Positions 6,793-14,262 of a stretch of 17,075 bases of DNA are shown here, one piece after another. Origin of the DNA: CAYYGL01 sp964471235 (GTDB lineage Bacteria; Calditrichota; Calditrichia; RBG-13-44-9; J075); assembly GCA_964471235.1 (NCBI GenBank), contig CAYYGL010000105.1:1-17075 (forward strand), written 5' to 3'. How positions within the stretch are numbered: the stretch's first letter is position 1; the number at the start of each line of letters is the position of its first letter. The notes below the pieces were generated by a model, which searched no databases, had not been told where the DNA came from, and saw only the letters and a program-made list of their open reading frames with translations. Both the position numbers and the translations under genes were made by a program.

Positions 6793-8106
6793 TTGAAATC
6801 TGCTCCGCAACAAAAATATCGTTATCTGACACTCCTCTTCACTTTCTTTATTCTCGCCGGGAGCCTCATTGGGATTGTTACCCCGGCAGGGTTGGGATGG
6901 GATTTTGCCAACTTTTATGATACCGGCCGGCGAGCTGCTGCCGGGCAGGTTCAGGATATCTACCTTCCGGAGACGGAAATCAACGGGCAGCCCCCCCAGG
7001 GCAAGATGCAGTTCTGGGGAACGCCAATCTCAGCGATGTTTTATGTGCCGCTCAGTTACTTTTCAGCCCGAACCGCTTCGATTATGTTTAAGATTGAAAA
7101 CACGCTGGCAATTTTTGTTACATTGCTCCTGCTCTATTTTTACAACCGGCAATTCATACCGAACGACCGGATTGCACAAGCAAAATTCGGGGCGCTTTTT
7201 TCTTTCCTGGCACTTATCTACCAACCGTTCTGGACCGTCTACCGGGTAGGAGGGCAAACCACCCCCACGGTGATGCTGCTCCTGACCATCGGGTTCCTGG
7301 CATACGTTGCTAACAAAAATTTTTCGGCGGCGCTGATGGCGGCGCTGGCAATTCTCATTAAACCGGCAATGGTATGGATTGTGGTCGTGTTAGCCCTGGT
7401 AAGCGGCAGAGATTTTTTTAAGTACCTGATGATCAACCTGATGGTGCTGGGTGTTCTCTCCCTGCTGGTGATGGGGTGGGAGATTCACCTGGAATTTCTG
7501 CAGCGGATGCTGAAAGGGCTTTCAAAATCGTTCCCCTGGTTTTATAACAGCTCCCTTTACGTCACCTTCGATAATTTTCGGGTGTTGTATCACGCCGGCG
7601 ATCTCTCCGGTTGGCAGCAACTGATTCTGAAAATTCTCCAGGGTATTCTCAAATTATCCGTTGTCGCTTCTATCGGCTACTTTATTCTGCAAGCCCGAAA
7701 ATTCAACTGGCAAACCACTGCCCGGCGCCACTTTCACTTTTTGATAGCGCTTTCGTTTTTTTTCCTGTTTTCACAAACAATCTGGGAGCATTATCTGTCC
7801 ATTCTGTTTATTGTGCTCATTTACCTGACCATCATTTCTCTCAATAATAATCGGGATGCGACGATATTGATTGGCGCTATTTTCTTTTTTTCCTTAGGGC
7901 AAAACCTGATTTTGATCAACCTCCTCCGCCGTCATTTTGAATTCGCTACGGTTCCGAAATTACTATTGGCAGGATTGTTTAAAAGCGCCCCTTTAATTTT
8001 GCTCTATATTTTCTGGTGGAAATTTCGGAAACATATCTATCAGGCATATCATTCACCGGTTTGGCACTCCCAATCCCAGGACAAAAAGCCCAATTCACAA
8101 AATTGA
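6793..8106 (+). CDS. GT87/DUF2029-like polytopic membrane glycosyltransferase (GT-C fold)
   Basis: The protein has 437 residues with about ten predicted membrane helices. The first extracytoplasmic loop has 'GWDFANFYDTGRRAAAGQ' (35-52) with 'DIY' following, where GT-C enzymes carry a catalytic Asp (candidate Asp37 or Asp43). 'GGQTTP' (153-158), 'LIKPAM' (188-193) and 'WEHYLSILF' (331-339) are hallmarks of the DUF2029/GT87 family, which transfers mannose or related sugars from polyprenyl-phosphate donors outside the membrane. The only conventional start codon after the upstream in-frame stop (6733) is TTG at 6793. No clear Shine-Dalgarno is visible, so translation may depend on the gene 16 bases upstream. 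The acceptor is unknown. The DPM1-like GT2 at 11664 is a candidate source of its lipid-linked donor. Confidence 0.8.
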   Translation: MKSAPQQKYRYLTLLFTFFILAGSLIGIVTPAGLGWDFANFYDTGRRAAAGQVQDIYLPETEINGQPPQGKMQFWGTPISAMFYVPLSYFSARTASIMFKIENTLAIFVTLLLLYFYNRQFIPNDRIAQAKFGALFSFLALIYQPFWTVYRVGGQTTPTVMLLLTIGFLAYVANKNFSAALMAALAILIKPAMVWIVVVLALVSGRDFFKYLMINLMVLGVLSLLVMGWEIHLEFLQRMLKGLSKSFPWFYNSSLYVTFDNFRVLYHAGDLSGWQQLILKILQGILKLSVVASIGYFILQARKFNWQTTARRHFHFLIALSFFFLFSQTIWEHYLSILFIVLIYLTIISLNNNRDATILIGAIFFFSLGQNLILINLLRRHFEFATVPKLLLAGLFKSAPLILLYIFWWKFRKHIYQAYHSPVWHSQSQDKKPNSQN

Positions 8107-8108
8107 AG

Positions 8109-10199
8109 ATGAAGACCGTTCTTACATCAAAAAGCCAGTCTCAACCGGCACCGGAACCGCGTACCGCCCGGATGCCAAAAGACAATGAGTCGCCAATCGT
8201 AAGGGTGGTTCTCTTTTCCGGCGGAAGAGGTTCTTCGGTACTTTCTCGACAGCTCATCAATCATCCGGCGGTTAAGTTAACGGTTGCCATTAACGGCTAT
8301 GATGACGGGGCATCCACCGGAGAGGTACGTCGCTTTTTAGGTGACTCCCTGGGACCTTCCGATTACCGCAAGAACGCCGCCCGGCTGGCGGCAGAGCTAA
8401 ATTCCTGTGAACCGGCATTAATCGAGTTGCTGAATCTTCGTTTTCCGGTAGGATATACCGAGGCGGATGCCATTCGTGCGTTTAAAATTCTTCACGGTGC
8501 CACTTCTGCCGGTGAGGGAGATTTTGAAAAAAAATTAGAGGAGCTGACACACAAAGTGGAACAAGCTTCCAGAGAGTTAATCGATCACAAACTCGATTAC
8601 TTCCGGCAGGAACTGGAAGCAACACACCACCCCTTCAATTTTTCCGATTGCAGTATCGGCAATCTGGTCTTTGCCGGGTGTTTTTTAGCCATGAACCGGA
8701 ATTTTAACGACGCTATCGAGGATTATTGTGCCATCCTCCGCTTACCGCCCCGGATTATCGAAAACATTACTGACGGCACCAATGCCTTCCTGGTCGCCCT
8801 GAACGAAGACAACCGACTGCTGGTGAGTGAGGCGGAAATCGTCGATGACAGCAATCAGGATAGAATTAAGGAGATTTACTTAATCGACCGGCCACCCACT
8901 CCGGAAGAAAAAACGATGCTGGAAAATGCACCGCTGTCGGAAGTGTGCTCTTTTCTGGAAAAGCACGCTGTAGAAGTGGCGCCCAATCCCCGGTTGTTAC
9001 GGAAAATATCGGAAGCGGATTTAATCATTTATGCCCCGGGCACCCAGTACTCCAGCCTCTATCCGTCTTACCTTACCCCCTTAATCGGGATTACCATTGC
9101 CAAAAACTTATCCGCCATTAAGCTGTTGATTACCAACATCCAGGAAGATGCGGAAACCAGCGGGAACAGTGCAGTGGATTTAATCAATCGCGCCGTCTAC
9201 TATTTGAAAGAAAAAGATTCCCGGCAAATTCCCACCCCGTGTTTGATCACCCACTATCTGGTGAACGATCCCAGTCATAATGAGCCGCACATCCCTTACA
9301 TCCCCCTCGGGGAAGTTGAAAGCCTGGAGGACCCCCGCCTGCTGCGAATCGGGGATTATGAAGAAGGGCTTTCCGGCAGGCACAATGCCGCCAAGGTGCT
9401 GACGCCTTTTATCGAGACTTTTTTGAAGCGGGGCAAATTCCAGCGGGTGGGAATATTATTGCTCAACACCCGCTCACTCAACAAAATCGGACAAACCATT
9501 TTAGAAATGCTCCGGGCAGGCATTCAGGAGGTACGGGTTTCCATCACTGTTTATTATTACAGTGAAGAAACGTTCCACCAATTTTTTACCGATACCCTGC
9601 CCTTCAATCTGATCAATGTTTATACCCCGAATGAGGACATCAACACCTCTTTTCAGAGAATCTTAAATAGCGATCAATTCGATTATTTTATTTTATTTGA
9701 ATCCTCGGGCATGTATAATGGGGAAGACCTGGTCAGCATCGCCTCTCACATTACAAACGGCAGGTTGGATGCCGTGTGGGGCAGCCGCCGCCTCTCGGTA
9801 AAGGACATTCATTATTCCTACAAATTACGCTACCGGAAAAATTTTATTTTAGGCGCCATCAGTTACATTGGCAGCCAGGGATTAAGCTTAATTTACCTGC
9901 TGCTATACGGAAGATATATCACCGACACCCTCTCCGAAGTGCGTGCTATCCGAGCGAGCTATTTGCAGCATATGGCAATCGATATCTCATCGAAATCCCT
10001 GAACCAGCAGTTGTTATCGATGTTGCTAAGAACCAAAGCCAACATTTTCGAATCGCCGGTACAATTTTTCTCACTCTCACCGGATAAGGTCAAACGGACC
10101 ACCATCCTCGACGGGATAAAATCGCTGCTCACCATCATGTTTTGGCGATTCAAACCACTGCCGCACATCCCGGTACCGGAGAAACCGGAAATCGATTGA
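8109..10199 (+). CDS. CofD/YvcK-like protein fused to a degenerate GT2-like glycosyltransferase domain
   Basis: The chosen ATG at 8109 lies two bases after the upstream stop and gives 696 residues. An in-frame ATG at 8016 would overlap the previous gene by 91 bases and adds no domain; ATG 8172 is also possible. Residues about 30-430 carry CofD/YvcK features: nucleotide-binding 'FSGGRGSSVLSRQL' (36-49), 'YDDGASTGEVR' (64-74), 'LGPSDYRKN' (81-89), 'SIGNLVFAG' (182-190) and 'APGTQYSSLYPSYL' (309-322), equivalent to the GPGSLYTSxxPN loop. CofD transfers phospholactate from a GDP-linked donor; YvcK binds UDP-sugars. Residues about 445-690 follow the order of a GT2 fold but lack its metal-binding DxD: 'FILFESSGMY' (528-537) stands where active GT2 enzymes have 'QDADLEY'. 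'DAVWGSR' (554-560) and 'YITDTLSEVRA' are retained. A hydrophobic stretch lies near 590-605. The catalytic partner and substrate are unknown. The CofD/YvcK assignment is good; the pseudo-GT2 reading rests on pattern alignment by eye. Confidence 0.75.
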   Translation: MKTVLTSKSQSQPAPEPRTARMPKDNESPIVRVVLFSGGRGSSVLSRQLINHPAVKLTVAINGYDDGASTGEVRRFLGDSLGPSDYRKNAARLAAELNSCEPALIELLNLRFPVGYTEADAIRAFKILHGATSAGEGDFEKKLEELTHKVEQASRELIDHKLDYFRQELEATHHPFNFSDCSIGNLVFAGCFLAMNRNFNDAIEDYCAILRLPPRIIENITDGTNAFLVALNEDNRLLVSEAEIVDDSNQDRIKEIYLIDRPPTPEEKTMLENAPLSEVCSFLEKHAVEVAPNPRLLRKISEADLIIYAPGTQYSSLYPSYLTPLIGITIAKNLSAIKLLITNIQEDAETSGNSAVDLINRAVYYLKEKDSRQIPTPCLITHYLVNDPSHNEPHIPYIPLGEVESLEDPRLLRIGDYEEGLSGRHNAAKVLTPFIETFLKRGKFQRVGILLLNTRSLNKIGQTILEMLRAGIQEVRVSITVYYYSEETFHQFFTDTLPFNLINVYTPNEDINTSFQRILNSDQFDYFILFESSGMYNGEDLVSIASHITNGRLDAVWGSRRLSVKDIHYSYKLRYRKNFILGAISYIGSQGLSLIYLLLYGRYITDTLSEVRAIRASYLQHMAIDISSKSLNQQLLSMLLRTKANIFESPVQFFSLSPDKVKRTTILDGIKSLLTIMFWRFKPLPHIPVPEKPEID

Positions 10200-10221
10200 A
10201 CCCGGTAAAAGAGAACTTCGT

Positions 10222-10884
10222 ATGACTCTTCCTCACATCGATTTTTTTGATCTCATCATTTTTGACATGGACGGTGTGTTGATCAACTCCACTCCCTGCC
10301 ATGCCCAGGCCTTTGCTGATTTGTGGCAAAAAATTGGTATCGAGGGACCGCAATATGAGCAGATTGCCGGGCAGAAAACCATTGATGCGGTAGCATCCGT
10401 GACGGCTCCCCTGCATCCTTCGGAGCGGCAAATACAGGAGTGGGTGGAATTTAAGCAGCAGCGGGCTCTGGAATACCTGGCGAAAATGCCCATCGTTTAC
10501 GAAGACAGCATTCCCGCACTGGAATGGTTAACACGCTCCGGTAAATTGATCGCCCTGGGCACCTCTGCTTCCGGCCGCTCAACCCGCTTAGCCATGAAAA
10601 AACTCAATGGGGAAAAATATTTCTCCCTGGTGGTTACCGGGGATGATGTGGCAAACGGGAAACCCGCCCCGGAGGTCTACAATCGAATCATCAATTCCAT
10701 GCAGGTGAACCCCGGGAAAACGCTGGTCATCGAAGACAGCGCCTCCGGGATTCAGGCAGCGTTAGCCGCTAACGCCAGTGTGGCGGTTGTTCGAAGTGGT
10801 CTTACGGTTCACCATCCCAATTTTTTGGGAAGCTTTGAAAATCTCTTTTCGTTGTTATCTTTCCTTGGGCTCACAGTAGAATAG
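10222..10884 (+). CDS. HAD-family phosphatase/phosphomutase (beta-PGM/phosphoglycolate phosphatase-like)
   Basis: The 220-residue length is typical of HAD subfamily I with an alpha-helical cap. Motif I is 'IIFDMDGVLINS' with nucleophile Asp15 and Asp17. Motif II is 'ALGTSASG' (Thr114/Ser115), motif III is Lys147 in 'NGKPAPEVY', and motif IV is 'LVIEDSASGIQAAL' with Glu171-Asp172 binding magnesium. All catalytic positions are present. The family dephosphorylates small sugar phosphates or interconverts hexose phosphates. Its place between the CofD/YvcK-like gene and a nucleotidyltransferase suggests it prepares or releases a sugar phosphate for that pathway. The start ATG lies 22 bases after the previous stop with only a weak AGAGA upstream. 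Substrate cannot be told from sequence; a beta-phosphoglucomutase role is possible. Confidence 0.88.
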   Translation: MTLPHIDFFDLIIFDMDGVLINSTPCHAQAFADLWQKIGIEGPQYEQIAGQKTIDAVASVTAPLHPSERQIQEWVEFKQQRALEYLAKMPIVYEDSIPALEWLTRSGKLIALGTSASGRSTRLAMKKLNGEKYFSLVVTGDDVANGKPAPEVYNRIINSMQVNPGKTLVIEDSASGIQAALAANASVAVVRSGLTVHHPNFLGSFENLFSLLSFLGLTVE

Positions 10885-10927
10885 CACATACGCCGGTTCA
10901 AGTTCTTAAAACAGGTCTAAATACATT

Positions 10928-11674
10928 ATGAAACGCATCATGATTATCCCCGCTGCCGGCAGGGGGTCGCGACTGAACTCATCTATCCCAAAAGTGCTCT
11001 ATCCGGTGAAGGGAAAACCCATGATTGATTATCTGTTTGCCCTTTACAATACTTTTGTGGACCGATTTATCCTGATCCTGCACCCTTCTTTTGAAGAAGC
11101 AGTTCGGGAGCACTCTTCATCCACCCCGGTTTCCGTGGAATACCATGTGCAGGAATCTCCCACCGGCATGCTGGATGCCATTTTAATCCCGCGAGAAAAA
11201 ATTCAACAACTGGCGCCGCAACATATCTGGATCACCTGGTGCGATCAAATCGGGGTGCGACCGGGCACCATTCGAAAATTAGCTGCCTTAACGGAGCAGC
11301 ATCCCGATGCGCCCCTGGTGTTTCCTACCATTCACCGGCCCAATCCCTATATTCATTTTGTAAGGGATGAAAAAAATCGAATTGTCAACGTGCTGCACCG
11401 GCGGGAGGGAGATGAGATGCCGGAAATTGGGGAGGGCGACCTGGGGTTGTTTTCGCTTTCCTACCCGGCGTATGCTCACGAACTGGTCGCCTTCTCTGGG
11501 CAATTGCAAACCGGCTCCCGGACCCGGGAACGCAACTTCCTGCCTTTTATTCCCTGGATTAATCGCACAGCGGAAGTCATCACCTTTTCCGGGGAGCATG
11601 AAAGCGAGTCCATCGGAATAAATGATGCGGCGGATTTGAAATTATTGGAAGGAATGTTACCGGATGAAATCTAA
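10928..11674 (+). CDS. GlmU-type sugar-phosphate nucleotidyltransferase (single domain)
   Basis: The 248 residues form only the nucleotidyltransferase fold. The signature 'AAGRGSRLNSSIPKVLYPV' (9-27) has the G-x-G-x-R loop and Lys22, as in the N-terminal domain of GlmU ('AAGKGTRMxSxxPKVLH'). 'QESPTGMLDAI' (75-85) matches the base- and sugar-recognising loop. 'WCDQIGV' (104-110) holds the metal-binding Asp106, and 'SIGINDAADLKLLE' parallels the GlmU 'GVNNRxQLxxLE' end. The left-handed beta-helix acetyltransferase half of GlmU is absent. The predicted reaction is NTP + sugar-1-phosphate to NDP-sugar + PPi in the cytoplasm; base and sugar are not determinable. It overlaps the next gene by 11 bases, indicating translational coupling with the GT2. 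Next to a CofD-like gene it also recalls the CofC/CofD pair, though CofC is only distantly similar. Confidence 0.82.
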   Translation: MKRIMIIPAAGRGSRLNSSIPKVLYPVKGKPMIDYLFALYNTFVDRFILILHPSFEEAVREHSSSTPVSVEYHVQESPTGMLDAILIPREKIQQLAPQHIWITWCDQIGVRPGTIRKLAALTEQHPDAPLVFPTIHRPNPYIHFVRDEKNRIVNVLHRREGDEMPEIGEGDLGLFSLSYPAYAHELVAFSGQLQTGSRTRERNFLPFIPWINRTAEVITFSGEHESESIGINDAADLKLLEGMLPDEI

Positions 11675-12395
11675 AGTGCTCTCGGTGATCATACCCGCTT
11701 ACAATGAAGAACAATTCATCGGACCATTGCTGGAAAAAGTCATTGCGGTCGATCTTACTCCATTTCAAATCGGAAAAGAAATTATTGTGATTGACGATCA
11801 TTCCACGGATAGAACCGCTGAGATTGTTACCCAATTTGAACAAGTGCGGTTGGATTCCCTGCCTCGCAACAGCGGCAAGGGTGCGGCAGTGCGGCGGGGG
11901 ATTGAGCTGGCTTCCGGCGATTACATCATCATCCAGGATGCCGACCTGGAATACGACCCCAATGATTATATACCCATGTTAAAAGTGCTGCTTTCCAATC
12001 AGGCAGACGCAGTGTATGGGAGTCGGTATATGAGACATCCGCAGCGAGGCAAGTTGGTGAATTTACTCTCCGGCAAACATCCCGCTCAATCATGGCTGGC
12101 ATACCTGGGTGGGCAGAGTTTGAGTTTTGTGTCCCTGCTCTGGACCGGGCACTATATCTCCGATACCGTAACCGCGTTGAAGTTGTTTAAACGGGAAGTA
12201 ATTAAATCCATCCCATTGGAAACCAGCGGTTTCGAGTTAGATCACGAAATTTCTGCCAAAATATTGGCAAAAGGGTATAAAATTAAAGAAGTGCCGATTT
12301 CATACTTCCCCCGCAGCAAGGAGGAGGGAAAAAAAATCGGAATGAAAGACTGGTTTATTGCCAATCGCACCTTTTTTAAATATCGCAACGGATGA
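11664..12395 (+). CDS. GT2 family glycosyltransferase, DPM1-like (polyprenyl-phosphate sugar synthase type)
   Basis: The 243 residues have full GT2 catalytic features: 'VIIPAYNEEQFI' (8-19), 'IIVIDDHSTDRT' (40-51), 'RNSGKGAAVRRGIE' (68-81) and the metal-binding 'QDADLEYDP' (91-99) with Asp92 and Asp94. 'DAVYGSRYM' (115-123) and 'FELDHEISAKIL' (190-201) with 'EVPISYFPR' follow, as in dolichol-/undecaprenyl-phosphate mannosyl or glucosyl transferases. There is one hydrophobic stretch (about 148-165) but no C-terminal membrane anchor. Expected role: load a sugar from a nucleotide donor onto a polyprenyl phosphate, giving the donor for the GT-C proteins on either side. The start ATG lies inside the end of the nucleotidyltransferase gene (11-base overlap). 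Confidence 0.9.
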   Translation: MKSKVLSVIIPAYNEEQFIGPLLEKVIAVDLTPFQIGKEIIVIDDHSTDRTAEIVTQFEQVRLDSLPRNSGKGAAVRRGIELASGDYIIIQDADLEYDPNDYIPMLKVLLSNQADAVYGSRYMRHPQRGKLVNLLSGKHPAQSWLAYLGGQSLSFVSLLWTGHYISDTVTALKLFKREVIKSIPLETSGFELDHEISAKILAKGYKIKEVPISYFPRSKEEGKKIGMKDWFIANRTFFKYRNG

Positions 12396-12416
12396 AACCG
12401 GGCAGCCTGCTTTTTC

Positions 12417-14216
12417 ATGAAATCCACACACCAAAATCTTCGGAATTTTAAATTCTGGCTGATCGTCGCGCTGGTAACCCTGGCATGGGTAGTGCCAATC
12501 CTGTGGCTCCATTCCCAGAATTCCCGGCTGTTAGCTTCCTGGCATGGCTTTTTGCATTCTGGCATCGCCACCCGTTATTTAACGGATTCCGCCTTTCCAC
12601 CGGAAAACCCGTTTTATGCCGGGGAAATCATCCCGTATTATTGTTTTTACCATTACGTGGGGTACCTGGCCGCCCAGGCTTTCAGAATAGATTTGCTGCA
12701 TGCTTTTCAGGGGTTTTCCCTAACCGGATTGTTCATCGTCATTTTGTTCGGGGCACTGACCGGGATAAAGACCTTCAAATCCCTGGCAGTCGGGTTATTG
12801 ATTGGCTATTTTGCCCTTGCCGGACAAAACCCGTTTGGTCCGGTGATTGCCGCTGCCAAACATCTTGTGAAAGACGTTCCTCTGATAGAAAATTTTTCCC
12901 GGGAAGATCCGGTGGAGACGGTTTTTGTCACTGATAAACAGGCAGATGACTGGATGACCCAGCCCCTGCTGCCAGATTTATACATCGGCAGCAACTGGAA
13001 GCACGGGCAGAATTTCGTCTGGTTTTATGATATCTCATCCCGTACGGTTGCCATCTCCTTGTTGATGGTGTTACTCTTTTTGGTGTTGGTTCCCCGGCAG
13101 AGCCTTGTTGTTAAATTCTTTGCCATGTTAACGGCATTCCTGATGACGGCTTTTAACCCATTGATTGGATTGGCAGCATCGGGGAGCCTGCTTGGCGGAA
13201 CAGTTCTCGCACCGTTCTTCCCCATGCGGGGTATTTCTTTCCGAAAATACCTGGTGGATATCAAAACCCCCCTGTTCGTCATTGCACTGTTCTGCCTGCT
13301 TGGTTCACTACTGTCGTTTCCGACTTTTCAACACCTTTTGCAGCAAAACCACAAAACGGTCACCTTCAGCCATCCGATTTCGTATGTGCTGTTAAAACTT
13401 GCTGCCACGGTTGCCAATTCTATTGTGTTGGTGCCCCTGGCATTGTTCGGATGGAAGTTTTCCGGGGAAAAATCCCGGGCGAAAATTAAGCCACTGGCGA
13501 TCTCCGGCTTGCTGTTACTCGGGGCAGTGCCGGTTTTCAGTATTTTACCGGGCAATGAACATAATCTTTCCAATACCGCCCAGTTTTTTTTAGCTGTACC
13601 GGCCGCAGTGGCAGTTCCGCTGCTCGGGAAACAAATTCATCATATTTCCGACAGGTTTACTTTCCTGAAGGGCATCAACTGGCAGTTACGGCTGCCAGTG
13701 TTGGCAGTGCTCACCTTTTTACCAACTACCCTCTGCACATTTTTTTCTTATACCGGTCGACCCGCCATACCGCTCATCACAAAGGGGCAACAGTTGCTCA
13801 GGGCACCAGTGGAGGGCACATTACAACAATTTTACAATTGGGTGAGCACCACTACCCCGCCGGATGCCGTGTTTATCATCGATCCGGACCGGGCAGTCAA
13901 AATGTCCGGCAATGTCTCCGAACTGCCGGCATTTACCAACCGAACCCTGTTTCGGGATAAAGACACCTACCTGACCACCCCGTATAAAGATTCACAGCTC
14001 CGGGTTGAAATTGCAAAACGGTTAACCCGGGGGATAGCCTTGTCGGAGACACAAACCCAATACCTGATGAACCTGGGCAGACCCCTTTATCTACTTTCTT
14101 ACGATGCTCGAAAAACTGAGGTGTTAGAGCACCTGGCAACTCGTTACGGGGAACCTGACTTTCATCAAGATTTTATTGCGGTATTTCAATTAAATTTGCA
14201 TTTGAACCGGAAGTGA
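12417..14216 (+). CDS. Polytopic membrane protein, GT-C-like (DUF2298/YYY-like)
   Basis: The protein has 599 residues, with about ten to twelve predicted helices between 14 and 445 and a C-terminal soluble part (about 460-599). The first outer loop has 'FPPENPFYAGEIIPYYCFYH' (60-79), resembling the 'PPENPWxAG...YYYFGHY' loop of DUF2298-type GT-C proteins. The soluble tail starts 'QQFYNWVSTTTPPDAVFII', a common opening for tails of PMT/oligosaccharyltransferase-like proteins. It is probably a glycosyltransferase using a polyprenyl-linked donor, but no catalytic residue can be assigned with certainty; a transporter or accessory subunit is possible. The ATG is 21 bases after the GT2 stop and has no evident Shine-Dalgarno. 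Confidence 0.65.
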   Translation: MKSTHQNLRNFKFWLIVALVTLAWVVPILWLHSQNSRLLASWHGFLHSGIATRYLTDSAFPPENPFYAGEIIPYYCFYHYVGYLAAQAFRIDLLHAFQGFSLTGLFIVILFGALTGIKTFKSLAVGLLIGYFALAGQNPFGPVIAAAKHLVKDVPLIENFSREDPVETVFVTDKQADDWMTQPLLPDLYIGSNWKHGQNFVWFYDISSRTVAISLLMVLLFLVLVPRQSLVVKFFAMLTAFLMTAFNPLIGLAASGSLLGGTVLAPFFPMRGISFRKYLVDIKTPLFVIALFCLLGSLLSFPTFQHLLQQNHKTVTFSHPISYVLLKLAATVANSIVLVPLALFGWKFSGEKSRAKIKPLAISGLLLLGAVPVFSILPGNEHNLSNTAQFFLAVPAAVAVPLLGKQIHHISDRFTFLKGINWQLRLPVLAVLTFLPTTLCTFFSYTGRPAIPLITKGQQLLRAPVEGTLQQFYNWVSTTTPPDAVFIIDPDRAVKMSGNVSELPAFTNRTLFRDKDTYLTTPYKDSQLRVEIAKRLTRGIALSETQTQYLMNLGRPLYLLSYDARKTEVLEHLATRYGEPDFHQDFIAVFQLNLHLNRK

Positions 14217-14262
14217 ATACATTATAGTCAATCGGTAATTTTCACAGCCATCCAAACTTAAC

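Noticed and set aside
8016..8108. Longer N-terminus of the CofD/YvcK fusion starting at ATG 8016
   Set aside because: It would overlap the GT87-like gene by 91 bases, encodes no recognisable domain, and ATG 8109 fits directly after the upstream stop.
10815..10830. TCCCAATTTTTTGGGA palindrome resembling a terminator
   Set aside because: It lies within the coding region of the HAD gene, about 50 bases before its stop, and the stem is only six AT-rich pairs.
8109..11674. Genuine F420 biosynthesis (CofD with CofC)
   Set aside because: The motifs (DDGASTG, PGTQYSSLYPS) are closer to YvcK than to CofD, the nucleotidyltransferase resembles GlmU, and no Fo synthase or CofE is present in the window.
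13679..13698. CTGGCAG...CTGCCAG inverted repeat
   Set aside because: Seven-base arms inside a conserved coding region; expected by chance.
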